Source: Alphaproteobacteria bacterium (GTDB taxonomy: Bacteria > Pseudomonadota > Alphaproteobacteria > Pelagibacterales > Pelagibacteraceae). From it: 64,000 nucleotides of DNA. The translations under genes were made by a program, and so were the position numbers. Below the pieces are notes generated by a model. It did not search any database and had not been told where the DNA came from. It worked only from the letters and a program-made list of their open reading frames with translations. Of the stretch, positions 52,856-62,276 are shown piece by piece (within the stretch, counting starts at the first letter, position 1; each line of letters starts with the position of its first letter). The DNA is taken from NCBI GenBank assembly GCA_016870175.1, contig VGCG01000003.1, positions 1 to 64,000 of the forward strand, read 5' to 3'.

Positions 52856-53880
52856 TAACCTAACTTTTTATTTATTTGATTAAAAAGCTTTTGACCTTTA
52901 ATAAATAATCTTAAATTCTTAAAAAATAAACTCAATGTCATATTTATGTAATTGCCTTTATCATCAGATGATACATGGGGTGTAATAATAAGATTAGGAA
53001 TATTCCAAAATTTTGATTTTTTTTGTAACGGTTCTGACGAAAATACATCAAGTATTGCTCCGGCTAATCTTTCTTCCTTCAGCATTTCACACAAACATTC
53101 ATAATCTAAAGCTGATTGACGACCAATATTTACTATTCCGCAAGTGGGTTTAAGTAAATTTAATCTTTTACGATTAATCAAATTTTTAGTTTGATTTGTT
53201 TCAGGAAGTGCAAGATACAAAATATCAGCTTCTGATAATACACTATCAATTTTATCAATTGTAATAATTTTAGAAAATCCTTTAACTTTTTTTCCTCTTT
53301 TATTTACTCCAATAATATTTGCTCCCAAAGGCGCTACTAGTTTAGCCATCGAGGATCCAAGTGAACCTGTACCTAAAACTACAATATTTTTTCCTGCAAT
53401 TGGGTTGCTAAATAAAGAAACAAATTTTTTATTTTTTTGATTGGTAATAATTTTTGGTAGATAATTTTGAAGCATCAAAACGCTCATTAACCCATATTCT
53501 CCTGCCTTTTTAGATTGGATACCACTATTATTAGTTATTATTAATTCTTTGGGTGACCAATCAAATGGGGATAAGTGCTCAACACCTACTGCTGTACAAT
53601 GGATCCATTTTAAATTTGGGGCAATTTTTATAATATTTTTTTTTGGGAAATCATAAGTAAGCAAGATATTAGTATTTGACATTGAAGAAATAAAATTATC
53701 TTCATCCCAATCAATAAAAAATTCTACTTTTTTAAAAATATCTTTTTGATTATTTATAAATTTTTCAATGTGTTTATTGGTAATTGTATAATTCTTTTCA
53801 CCCTCTAAGTCTGTTGGAAATGTCCCAGGCCTAGCATGATTATTTTTTATATGTACTTTAATTTTTTTACTATTTATCAA
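52852..53880 (-). CDS. D-2-hydroxyacid dehydrogenase family protein
   Basis: NAD-dependent 2-hydroxyacid dehydrogenase (342 residues). The nucleotide site is IVVLGTGSLGSSMAKLVAPLG, and the catalytic Arg, Glu and His positions appear in VNIGRQSALD, SSEPLQ and ITPHVSSDD. Such enzymes reduce keto-acids such as glyoxylate or hydroxypyruvate. No ATG is found near the start; a TTG at 53880 is the best start. It follows the ABC permease gene after 73 bases on the same strand, so it may be the last gene of the transport operon and handle the imported compound. Confidence 0.83.
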   Translation of the reverse strand: MINSKKIKVHIKNNHARPGTFPTDLEGEKNYTITNKHIEKFINNQKDIFKKVEFFIDWDEDNFISSMSNTNILLTYDFPKKNIIKIAPNLKWIHCTAVGVEHLSPFDWSPKELIITNNSGIQSKKAGEYGLMSVLMLQNYLPKIITNQKNKKFVSLFSNPIAGKNIVVLGTGSLGSSMAKLVAPLGANIIGVNKRGKKVKGFSKIITIDKIDSVLSEADILYLALPETNQTKNLINRKRLNLLKPTCGIVNIGRQSALDYECLCEMLKEERLAGAILDVFSSEPLQKKSKFWNIPNLIITPHVSSDDKGNYINMTLSLFFKNLRLFIKGQKLFNQINKKLGY

Positions 53881-53953
53881 AATTTTTTAAAATATATCAA
53901 ACCAACTATGAATTTTAATAATATAAATATATTTTGTTCTATGTTATGTTTCT

Positions 53954-54811
53954 TTAATTTCTATTTATGCCTCTTAATCTTTCAGATCTTCTTCTTAACA
54001 ATTCTGCTGTCAAAAGAATCAAAGTTGACAAAATAATTAAACACGTTGCTACAGATAAAATAACTGGGCTTATTTGTTCTCTTAAACCTACCCACATTTG
54101 AATTGGTATAGTGGTATTTTCAAGACCCGCCAAAAACAACACAACCACAACCTCATCAAACGATGTTACAAAGGCGAACAAAGCTCCAGATATCACTCCT
54201 GGCATAATTAAAGGTAAAGTGATTTTCATAAATGTATTTATAGGATTGCTTCCAAGACTTGCAGCAGCTTTTGTAACGCTATGATCAAATCCCGATAAAG
54301 TTGCAGTTACCGTGATTACTACAAATGGTGTGCCTAAAATAATATGGGACAATACAATTCCAGTATGTGTTGCTGCTAAACCAACTTTCGCCATAAAGAA
54401 AAAAATTGCAGTTCCAGAAATAATTAACGGAACAATCATTGGTGAAATTAGTAATGCCATAAATGCAGCTTTGTATGGCATATACCTGCTACTTAAACCT
54501 ACTGCTGCTACTGTTCCTAGAATTGTAGAACCAATGGTTGCAAAGATAGCAATAATGAAACTATTTTTAGTTGCTAACCCCCAGGGATTTTTAGTGCCAA
54601 ATATCATTTCTTTATACCATCTTAAAGAAAAAGCCTCTGGGTCCAATCTTAGCATTTTTTCTGAAAAGTGAAGGAATGGTTCAGCATTAAATGAGAGAGG
54701 AATAATCACAAACAAAGGTGCAATTAAAAATAAAAATACTAAACCACAAATCACCAAATATGAATAATGCCATATTCTATAATGTAATGGTGTATAATTT
54801 GGTAACGCCAT
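53954..54811 (-). CDS. potC: ABC transporter permease, PotC-like
   Basis: Inner-membrane permease of the spermidine/putrescine-type ABC family. Six helices are visible in 285 residues. The EAA loop that contacts the ATPase reads KAAASLGSNPINTFMKITLPLIMPG, quoted in part. FVTSFDEVVVVLFLAG is typical of PotC-type subunits. It starts 3 bases after potB. Which compound is imported (putrescine, spermidine or another amine) cannot be read from the sequence; gene names follow family resemblance. Confidence 0.87.
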   Translation of the reverse strand: MALPNYTPLHYRIWHYSYLVICGLVFLFLIAPLFVIIPLSFNAEPFLHFSEKMLRLDPEAFSLRWYKEMIFGTKNPWGLATKNSFIIAIFATIGSTILGTVAAVGLSSRYMPYKAAFMALLISPMIVPLIISGTAIFFFMAKVGLAATHTGIVLSHIILGTPFVVITVTATLSGFDHSVTKAAASLGSNPINTFMKITLPLIMPGVISGALFAFVTSFDEVVVVLFLAGLENTTIPIQMWVGLREQISPVILSVATCLIILSTLILLTAELLRRRSERLRGINRN

Positions 54812-54814
54812 AAG

Positions 54815-56062
54815 TTATCCTAGTCTAATATTATCAATTCCTACTAATTTATGGTAAATCCAATATATTGTTAAAACTCCAACTAACAACATAGTTCCAA
54901 GAGCTGAAGCAAAAGCCCAATCTAGTGAATATTTCATGTGATAAGCAATTACATTACTAATTAATGTTCCACTGGCACCCCCTACAAGAGCAGGAGTAAT
55001 ATAATATCCAATTGCTAAAATAAATACCAACAAGCATCCAGCTCCAATTCCAGGAATTGTTAGGGGAAAATAAATTTTCATAAAAGACATAAAAGGAGTT
55101 CCGCCTAAAGATTTACCAGCTTTCATCAAGCTTGATGGAATATTTTTCATAACACTATAAAGAGGTAGAACCATAAATGGCAATAAAATTTGTGACATAG
55201 TTACAAATGTACCTACCATATTATGCATTAACTCAGGTTTATTTTCGTTTGTAAATAAGCCAAGCCATACTAGTGTATTATTTATAGGACCTTCTTGCTG
55301 AAGCATGATCATCCAACTTGATGTTCTTACAAGTAATGATGTCCAAAAGGGTAACAAGACACATATCATTAATATATTGCTATATTTCATTGGTAAGGTC
55401 GCTAGTAAGTACGCGATCGGATAAGAAAGAAAAAAACAACAAACAGTAACCCAAAATGCCACTTTCAAAGTTCTAAGCCATAGTAGAACATGAATACTTT
55501 TCTCCTCTTCAACTTGAACAATTTTTTTTTGTTGATCTAGTTCTAAATCAATACCTTTTAAATATTTACTGTAGGACCATTTTGATGAAGAGTTTTTTAT
55601 TGCTAACCAATAATCTTGGTTATTCCAGATTTCATGAGCATTAATAAACTGTTCTTTATAATTTTCTTTTTCAAAATTTAAAATCAATTTATTAGTTTTT
55701 TTAAGACCACTACTAAATCCAGATTTTTCGTAATTTAATCTTTGAAATAACTTTCCAGATTTTTTATCTTTTGCAAGTGGATAAAAATCATTATAAAAAG
55801 CTTCATAAACGTCTTCGCCAGGTAATTCTTTGCCATCCCATTTTTCTAATGCGGTAAAAGTGTTGGGAAGCATTTCTGTGATCATTCGATTATCAACACT
55901 TTTAAACAACATATCTACTAACGGAAAAACAAATATAATTAAAATAAAGAAAAATAATGGAGCAACTAATAATAATGCTCTAATTTTATTTTTTCTTTCA
56001 GCTTTTTTAAGACTTTTTTCTAAAGGTAATCCGTCAGAGGATAAAATTATTTTTGTACTCAT
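54815..56062 (-). CDS. potB: ABC transporter permease, PotB-like with large periplasmic insert
   Basis: Partner permease of 415 residues, longer than E. coli PotB. After the first helix (about residues 28-50) about 140 extra residues precede helix 2, in the place where MalF carries its P2 domain; this stretch is hydrophilic (includes ALEKWDGKELPGEDVYEAFY). The EAA loop is KAGKSLGGTPFMSFMKIYFPLTIPG, quoted in part. The ATG lies directly after the U-tract of the hairpin that follows potD, leaving no room for a normal ribosome-binding site. Confidence 0.85.
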   Translation of the reverse strand: MSTKIILSSDGLPLEKSLKKAERKNKIRALLLVAPLFFFILIIFVFPLVDMLFKSVDNRMITEMLPNTFTALEKWDGKELPGEDVYEAFYNDFYPLAKDKKSGKLFQRLNYEKSGFSSGLKKTNKLILNFEKENYKEQFINAHEIWNNQDYWLAIKNSSSKWSYSKYLKGIDLELDQQKKIVQVEEEKSIHVLLWLRTLKVAFWVTVCCFFLSYPIAYLLATLPMKYSNILMICVLLPFWTSLLVRTSSWMIMLQQEGPINNTLVWLGLFTNENKPELMHNMVGTFVTMSQILLPFMVLPLYSVMKNIPSSLMKAGKSLGGTPFMSFMKIYFPLTIPGIGAGCLLVFILAIGYYITPALVGGASGTLISNVIAYHMKYSLDWAFASALGTMLLVGVLTIYWIYHKLVGIDNIRLG

Positions 56063-56094
56063 AAAAAAAAAGGGCGGTTATAAATAACCGCCCT
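56063..56094 (-). terminator. Intrinsic terminator/attenuator between potD and potB
   Basis: On the minus strand AGGGCGGTTA and TAACCGCCCT (56085-56094 and 56071-56080) form a perfect 10-bp stem around a four-base loop, followed by eight U (56063-56070). It is the strongest hairpin in the window and sits 36 bases after the potD stop and immediately before the potB ATG. It likely stops most transcripts after potD and lets a fraction continue, as expected for an operon in which the binding protein is needed in excess. Alternatively, it protects the potD mRNA end. Confidence 0.9.
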
Positions 56095-56129
56095 AATTAT
56101 ATAATAAAATTATTATCTATAAAACTAAA

Positions 56130-57251
56130 TTATAGACCAGCTTTCATAGCTTCCCATTTTTCTTGCAGTTCAGTATTGTTATCTGCCCAAAAAACAGGGT
56201 CATTTAGAATATATGATTTAGTGTTAGCAGGAGCTGTTGGCATTTCTGGTACCATATTAGTTTTACCATCGTTAAACCAAGGCTCTCCTTTTGTCATTAT
56301 TTCTATTGAAGATTTTCTCCACGGAGCATAAGCAATATATTTTGCGCTTCCAGCTAAACCTTCAGGACTTGTCATTTCTTTTAAAGCTGCCATAGCTTGA
56401 CCGTTTTCATAGTTTGGACCACCTTTAACTAATGCGAAATATTCATAGTCAAGAATTTGTCCATCCCAAACTTGGACGATTGGGGCTCCTTCAACTTTTG
56501 CTGCCTTGAAAAATCTTCCATTCCAGCCAGTTGACATAACCACTTCACCACTTACAAGAATTTCTGGCGCTTGCGCTCCAGCACTCCAGAATACGCATCC
56601 ACCATTAGGGTCTGTGCATAGTGTTTTGAATTTATTTAAAGCTCTTTCTACTCCTTCTGGAGTTTTAAGTGCATCATAAATCGCTTTTCCACCTTTTCCT
56701 GGCTTAATTCCATCACCAGCTAAAGCAATTTCTAAATTGCCTAAAGCATCTTTATAGATACCTCTTTTTCCTGGGAATTTTTTTGTATTAAAAAAATCCT
56801 CGATAGTTTTAGGAGTGCCTTTTACGTTTTTTGTATTATAGGCATAGATCCAAGAGTATAAGATGTTTCCAACTGCGCATTTAGAGGGCATATCAGTGAA
56901 GAAGTCTTTACTTGCAGGGGTTCCATCTGGAGCTGGGTAAAAATCCTTATCAAAATCAAATTCGTGGAAAATTCCCTCGTCACATCCAATAATAGTATCC
57001 ATTGCGTAAACATCAATGATATCCCATGTTATTTTTTTAGCTTCTATTTGAGCTTTAATTTCTGATAATCCACCAGTGTAGTCTACCCAATCAATTGGTA
57101 TACCAAGCTTTTTTGCTGCAGGATCACCATACCCTAATTTTTGACTTTCTGTATAAGCTCCACCGAAAGACACTACAGTTACTGCAAATGCTGATGAAGT
57201 TATTGAAAGAACAAAAGAAAGAGCAAGTAGTAATTTACTTATTTTTTTCAT
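56130..57251 (-). CDS. potD: Periplasmic substrate-binding protein, PotD-like
   Basis: Captures the substrate for the ABC importer in the periplasm. The signal peptide is clear (MKKISKLLLALSFVLSITSSAFA, cut near residue 23), followed by VVSFGGAYTES, the family-1 polyamine/Fe-binding-protein fold. STGWNGRFFKA and VWDGQILDYEYFA are PotD-like contact regions. A strong GGAGGATAAA ribosome-binding site precedes the ATG at 57251, the best in this operon, consistent with high expression. Downstream, a terminator separates it from the permeases. Confidence 0.88.
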   Translation of the reverse strand: MKKISKLLLALSFVLSITSSAFAVTVVSFGGAYTESQKLGYGDPAAKKLGIPIDWVDYTGGLSEIKAQIEAKKITWDIIDVYAMDTIIGCDEGIFHEFDFDKDFYPAPDGTPASKDFFTDMPSKCAVGNILYSWIYAYNTKNVKGTPKTIEDFFNTKKFPGKRGIYKDALGNLEIALAGDGIKPGKGGKAIYDALKTPEGVERALNKFKTLCTDPNGGCVFWSAGAQAPEILVSGEVVMSTGWNGRFFKAAKVEGAPIVQVWDGQILDYEYFALVKGGPNYENGQAMAALKEMTSPEGLAGSAKYIAYAPWRKSSIEIMTKGEPWFNDGKTNMVPEMPTAPANTKSYILNDPVFWADNNTELQEKWEAMKAGL

Positions 57252-57363
57252 TTATCCTCCGATTAAATGTTTTTTATATAAAGTCTTATTACAACTTCAA
57301 ATTATGTGAGAGTCAATATGCAAATTATGATTTAAATTATTTAATTATTCAGGAAATTATTGT

Positions 57364-58449
57364 TTATTTAGGGTCTAGGGCTCTACAATCCACTGAATTC
57401 CAACCTACGTTTATTTCTTTACCTATCTTTATTTTCATATCACTTGAAATATTTGGAACCTTTAAAATAAACTCTTTGTTTCTTAATAAATTTACTCTCA
57501 ATCGAGTATGGTCTCCATGATAAATAATTTCTTCGATGATTCCTTTATAATTATTATCCATTGGTGTTCTTGAATCAATGATTGCTCTTTCGGGTCTTAG
57601 AGAAATAGTAGTCTTTTGTCCTTTTGATTTTACAAAAATTGGATTAGATAATATTTCCTCTCCTGAACTTAATTTCACTTTACATTTGCCGTCTGCTAAT
57701 TCAGTGACTTCACCTTTAAAAGTATTATTCTCTCCAATGAATTTGGCAACGAAAGAGTTCATTGGCTCTTCATACAATTCATTGGGAGTTGAAAGTTGTT
57801 GAATTTTTCCATCATTAAAAACTGCAATTCTGTTGGACATTGTTAACGCTTCAGTTTGATCATGTGTAACATATACAACCGTCACACCAATATTTTCATG
57901 TATATGTTTAATTTCATATTGCATGTTTTCTCGCAAATTTTTATCTAATGCTCCTAGAGGTTCATCCATTAAAACCAACTTAGGATCAAATACTAAAGAT
58001 CTCGCAACCGCTACTCTTTGTTGTTGTCCTCCAGATAATTGCATCGGCATTCTTGCTTGGTATCCTTGAAGAGATACCATGGATAATGCTTTATCAATTT
58101 TTTTATCAATATCGTCCTTTGGAATTTTTCTTACTCTTAATGGAAACGCTAAATTTTCATAAACAGTCATATGAGGAAATAAAGCATAATTTTGAAAAAC
58201 CATTCCAATACCTCTTTTGTGTGGTGGAACATTTGATATCGCTTGATTATCTATATAAATTTCTCCATTAGTTGGAGTTTCAAATCCAGCAAGCATCATT
58301 AAACATGTAGTCTTCCCTGAACCAGATGGCCCCAACATTGTAACAAATTCGCCTTCTTTAATATTTAAATTTAAACCCTTAACGACTAAGACCTTGCCAT
58401 CATAGCTTTTGTCTACATTTTCAAATCTTACAAAATTTTCCTTAGCCAT
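57364..58449 (-). CDS. potA: ABC transporter ATP-binding protein, PotA-like
   Basis: ATPase subunit for the importer. Walker A is GPSGSGKTTCLMML (about residues 37-50), the signature is LSGGQQQRVAVARSLV, Walker B is KLVLMDEPLGALD and the switch is VTHDQTEAL. A C-terminal TOBE-like regulatory domain follows from about residue 280 (TTISLRPERAI). ATG at 58449 is preferred over a GTG at 58455. It is the first gene of the operon potA-potD-potB-potC, with about 112 bases to potD. Confidence 0.92.
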   Translation of the reverse strand: MAKENFVRFENVDKSYDGKVLVVKGLNLNIKEGEFVTMLGPSGSGKTTCLMMLAGFETPTNGEIYIDNQAISNVPPHKRGIGMVFQNYALFPHMTVYENLAFPLRVRKIPKDDIDKKIDKALSMVSLQGYQARMPMQLSGGQQQRVAVARSLVFDPKLVLMDEPLGALDKNLRENMQYEIKHIHENIGVTVVYVTHDQTEALTMSNRIAVFNDGKIQQLSTPNELYEEPMNSFVAKFIGENNTFKGEVTELADGKCKVKLSSGEEILSNPIFVKSKGQKTTISLRPERAIIDSRTPMDNNYKGIIEEIIYHGDHTRLRVNLLRNKEFILKVPNISSDMKIKIGKEINVGWNSVDCRALDPK

Positions 58450-58623
58450 CAACACTTTAAAACATTTGTTTAAAAAATAATCAAGTTCTTATTTTGGTAT
58501 GAATTTTTCTTAATAATTAACAATTTCAAATTAAAATTATTTTTATTAGTCACTTATTTTAAAACTATACAATTTGATTATCATAAAATACATATCTAGC
58601 TCAATCTTAAAGCAAAATTTACA

Positions 58624-59490
58624 ATGAAAATAAAAGATATATTAATTGCCTTGCTGGTCCCTACTATGCTTGGTTTTGGTTATGCTATTGCAAAACCGGC
58701 AATGGAATATTTTCCACCATTTTTGCTCACTGGTATTAGATTTACTATACCAGCATTAATGCTGGTATGGTGGTTTCCAGTTCCGAAAGGATTGTTGTTA
58801 GATATTTTTAAAATTTCGTTTATTGGTAGCACTTTACAATATGGCATGTCTTATTCTGGATTAAATATGGTTGATGCGTCTTCTGCTGTTCTTCTTGTCC
58901 AGTTAGAAACTCCTTTTGGAATAATAATTGCATTTTTTTTATTAAAAGAAGTGCCGAGTTTTAAAAATATAATTGCAGTAGCAATTAGTTTAATTGGTGT
59001 AATAATTTTATCAGGGGCTCCAAATCTTTATGGTAAATATCTTGCAATTTTTTTACTTTCAGCAGGTGCTTTCACTTGGTCTCTTGCTCAAGTAATGGCG
59101 AAACCAATAAGTAATAAAATCAGTCCTATTGCTTTAATGACTTGGCTTTGCGTATTTTCAGGACCAATGTTACTTATTACATCAGCAATATTTGACGGTA
59201 ATCCAATAAAATATTTTTTTGCGGCAGATCTAGCTAGCTTATTAACTTTGGCTTTTTTAGGATTTATTATGCATCCAATTTCGTATGTCGCTTGGTACTA
59301 TGTTTTAGGAAAATATGAAGTTAACAAAGTAATGCCTGTATTCCTTTTGCTTCCTGTTGTAGGATTTATAACTGCTATAGTTTTACTTGGCGAACAACCA
59401 TCTCCCAAAGTATATCTTGGCGGATCAATTATTATCTTTGGAGTTAGTTTAATATTATTTAAAGACTCAAAAAAGAAAAGTAAAATTTAA
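58624..59490 (+). CDS. EamA/DMT-superfamily permease
   Basis: Ten-helix permease of 288 residues with two EamA repeats. The first starts IALLVPTMLGFGYAIAKPAM and ends FFLLKEVPSFKNIIAVA; the second ends VLLGEQPSPKVYLGGS. No cargo can be deduced. Divergent from the ABC operon, with about 170 AT-rich bases between starts that hold both promoters. The reading frame ends in a Lys-rich tail typical of this family's cytosolic C-terminus. Confidence 0.85.
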   Translation: MKIKDILIALLVPTMLGFGYAIAKPAMEYFPPFLLTGIRFTIPALMLVWWFPVPKGLLLDIFKISFIGSTLQYGMSYSGLNMVDASSAVLLVQLETPFGIIIAFFLLKEVPSFKNIIAVAISLIGVIILSGAPNLYGKYLAIFLLSAGAFTWSLAQVMAKPISNKISPIALMTWLCVFSGPMLLITSAIFDGNPIKYFFAADLASLLTLAFLGFIMHPISYVAWYYVLGKYEVNKVMPVFLLLPVVGFITAIVLLGEQPSPKVYLGGSIIIFGVSLILFKDSKKKSKI

Positions 59491-59578
59491 CAAGATAAAT
59501 TGTTAATGTGTGTTTTAGCCCAATAACTTCTACTATGTAATAACTTTATTGTCCAAAATTTATAATTCTATTATAGAT

Positions 59579-60316
59579 ATGCTTATAAAAATGGAAATAA
59601 CAGAATTACAAAAAGATTTAGCAGCAACTTTTAGATGGACGGCTAGATTAAATATGCACGAAGCTGTAGCAAATCACTTTAGCGCTTGCGTTCCAGGATC
59701 CACTGATTTTTATATAAATAAAGCTGGAGTACATTTTAGCCGTATGAAAGCTAGTGATTTAATATTGGTTACGAAAAATAATAAAGAAAAATTAAAAAAA
59801 AATCCTGAAATTGTAGATCCAACTGCAATTTTTATCCATGGAACTATTCATGAAAAAGTACCTCATGCAAAATGCATTTTTCACGTACATTCAAAATATG
59901 CAACTGCATTGTCAACTCTTAAAAATCCAACCTTGCCACCAATAGATCAAAATACGATGATGTTTTATAATAGGTTTTCAGTTTTCAAAGAATTTGGAGG
60001 ATTGGGCTTTGAAGAAGAGTCATTAAAAATGGCAAAAGCACTAGGTAATAAACAACACATGTTACTATGTAATCATGGACTATTAACCACCGGCGAGACA
60101 ATAGCTGATGGTTTTAATTATTTATATTACTTTGAAAAAGCTGCCGAAACTTATTTAACTGCTTTATCAACCAATAAAGAGTTAAATATAGTAAATGATG
60201 CGATTGCAGAAAAAACTGCTGAAGAGCTTAATAATTTTCCGATTAATTTAGCAAGAATGTTTTTAGATCAAATAAGACTAATTTTAGACAAAGAGGAACC
60301 TGATTACAAAAATTAA
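59579..60316 (+). CDS. Class II aldolase/adducin family protein
   Basis: Zn-dependent aldolase-fold protein. The metal-binding His residues lie in IFHVHSKYATAL (HxH) and in LLCNHGLLTTGETI (third His), and NHFSACVPGSTDFYINKAG fits the N-terminal region. Homologues include L-fuculose-phosphate aldolase and adducin-like decarboxylases; the actual reaction is unknown. The frame is open upstream to a TTG at 59549; ATG at 59579 (or 59591) matches the family start better. Length is about 245 residues. Confidence 0.83.
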   Translation: MLIKMEITELQKDLAATFRWTARLNMHEAVANHFSACVPGSTDFYINKAGVHFSRMKASDLILVTKNNKEKLKKNPEIVDPTAIFIHGTIHEKVPHAKCIFHVHSKYATALSTLKNPTLPPIDQNTMMFYNRFSVFKEFGGLGFEEESLKMAKALGNKQHMLLCNHGLLTTGETIADGFNYLYYFEKAAETYLTALSTNKELNIVNDAIAEKTAEELNNFPINLARMFLDQIRLILDKEEPDYKN

Positions 60317-60379
60317 ACGTGAATATTTTTCTAAAAGCTAAAAATAATTGAAGATAAATCAATAAAATTAGTAGCATAA

Positions 60380-61321
60380 ATGAAATCAGAAAAAAATAAT
60401 CTTAAAGGAATTTTGTATGTGCTTATTGGAATGGCTATTTTTACTATTCAGGATGCTTCTATAAAATGGATATTTAATGACACGGCTTTATACGAACTTT
60501 ACTTTGGAAGATCTATTATTGCTTTTGTGTTTCTTTTAATATTTATGAAATATAAAAAAATAAAACTTAATTTAAAAACGCATTATCCTTTTTTAACTAC
60601 TTTAAGGGTATTACTTTTTATTCTTGGTTTTAGTTTTTTTTATACGTCGCTAATATTCATGTCATTATCAATGGCCTATGCTTTATTTTTCTCAAGCCCC
60701 TTTTTTATCTCTATTTTTTCGAAAATTTTTCTAAAAGAAAAAATCGGGATTAGACGTATAGGTGCCATAGTTGTCGGTTTTATAGGGGTCTATATTGTCT
60801 TAAATCCAGATTTTAATGATTTTAAAATTATAAACTTAGGACCAGTTGCTTGTGGATTTTGTTATGCTGGATCAATGATTATTGTAAAAATAACTAATGA
60901 AAAAGATAATGTTTATACTCAGTTATCACACCTTTATATTGGAGCTATAATTGTAAGTCTAATTTTCTTTGTTTTTATTGGTGATGGAAGGTTTGACAAT
61001 TCATCTAATCCTTCAGAGCAATTTATTTTGAGAGAATGGTTTTCTAATCCAAAATCAGCTTGGCCAGTAATTTTCTTAATGGGCTGCTGTGGAGCAATTG
61101 CATTTACTCTTCTCTTTAAAGCTTATAATATTGGATCACCACCGACTATCTCTTTATTTGAATATTCTTTGATCATATACGGATCAATAGCAGGATATAT
61201 TCTTTTTAATGAAATACCTTCAAGACAAACAATTTTTGGATCTTTTGTAATTATTTCCTCTGGACTTTATATTTTTTATAGAGAAAAAATTAAAAATCAA
61301 GAAATTGATCTCAAATATTAA
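60380..61321 (+). CDS. EamA/DMT-superfamily permease
   Basis: Permease of 313 residues with ten helices; EamA repeat 1 has GRSIIAFVFLLIFMKY and KIFLKEKIGIRRIGAIVVG, repeat 2 has FKAYNIGSPPTISLFEYS. A longer loop (residues 200-225, containing SSNPSEQFILREW) lies between helices in the second half. It is the first of two adjacent EamA genes; separated by about 60 bases from the next, which is similar in plan but not in sequence detail, so a recent tandem duplication is not supported. Confidence 0.85.
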   Translation: MKSEKNNLKGILYVLIGMAIFTIQDASIKWIFNDTALYELYFGRSIIAFVFLLIFMKYKKIKLNLKTHYPFLTTLRVLLFILGFSFFYTSLIFMSLSMAYALFFSSPFFISIFSKIFLKEKIGIRRIGAIVVGFIGVYIVLNPDFNDFKIINLGPVACGFCYAGSMIIVKITNEKDNVYTQLSHLYIGAIIVSLIFFVFIGDGRFDNSSNPSEQFILREWFSNPKSAWPVIFLMGCCGAIAFTLLFKAYNIGSPPTISLFEYSLIIYGSIAGYILFNEIPSRQTIFGSFVIISSGLYIFYREKIKNQEIDLKY

Positions 61322-61382
61322 TTGCTTTTAACTATTGAAATTTTAAAAACTTTTTAAAATTCTAAATATTAAATTTTTAGTG

Positions 61383-62270
61383 ATGACCAATAAAAACATT
61401 TATATTCCATTCATTATTTTATCAGTTTTTTTTAGTGCAGCTTTATCAGCTTTAATAAAACTTGCTCAACAAGATACCAATGTTTTTACTGCTGCTTTTT
61501 TTAGATTTTTTTTTGGAATTTTATTACTTTTTCCTTTTTTTATTAAAACTAAGCTTAAGGTTTTAAAAACACCGAATTTAAAAATTCATATTTTAAGAGT
61601 TATAATCATTTACCCTTCAATGTTATTATTTTTTTATGCAATTAATTTTGTGTCAATTGAAAAAGCAAACTCACTAACTTTTGTTGTACCTTTTATTACA
61701 ACAATTTTAGCGATAATTTTTTTAAAAGAAAAAATTTATATTCATAGAATAATTTCATTAATCCTAGGTTTTATAGGTATGCTTATTATAATAAGACCTG
61801 GCATAATTGAAGTTTCATTGGGCGTTTATATGATTTTAATTTCTTCTTTTCTTTGGGGGATAGTAATTATTATTACAAAAAAATTATCAAAAGATGATTC
61901 TGCATTAACAATTTTATCTTATCAATATATTTTTATGTTTTTAATTAGTTTTGTTTTTGCAATATTTAATTGGCAACCACCCTCGCTTGAAAGTCTTATT
62001 TATCTATTTTTGGCAGGCTTATCAGGGACCATATTTCATTTAACATCTTATCAAGCCTACAAATTAGTAGATGTTTCTTTAGTACAGCCATATTTTTTTT
62101 TAGTTTTGGTGTTTGCCTCAATATTCGGTTATTTCATCTTTAAAGAAATACCCGATATTTATACATGGATTGGGACTGGAATTATCTTTACTGGAGCATT
62201 AATTATTTCAATAAAAGAAATACAAATTAATAAAAGTATTGTTAGCAAAAATCTTAATACTGAACTTTGA
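61383..62270 (+). CDS. EamA/DMT-superfamily permease
   Basis: Permease of about 295 residues with ten helices and two EamA repeats (IIFLKEKIYIHRIISLILGFIG in repeat 1; FGYFIFKEIPDIYTWIG in repeat 2). A GTG at 61380 is immediately upstream of the ATG chosen. No substrate can be given. The end of the gene is only 6 bases from the convergent MazG-like gene. Confidence 0.85.
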   Translation: MTNKNIYIPFIILSVFFSAALSALIKLAQQDTNVFTAAFFRFFFGILLLFPFFIKTKLKVLKTPNLKIHILRVIIIYPSMLLFFYAINFVSIEKANSLTFVVPFITTILAIIFLKEKIYIHRIISLILGFIGMLIIIRPGIIEVSLGVYMILISSFLWGIVIIITKKLSKDDSALTILSYQYIFMFLISFVFAIFNWQPPSLESLIYLFLAGLSGTIFHLTSYQAYKLVDVSLVQPYFFLVLVFASIFGYFIFKEIPDIYTWIGTGIIFTGALIISIKEIQINKSIVSKNLNTEL

Positions 62271-62276
62271 TTTAAA

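Noticed and set aside
60380-62270. Recent tandem duplication of the two adjacent EamA permease genes
   Set aside because: The proteins share only family-level pattern and differ in length and loops, so they are not recent copies.
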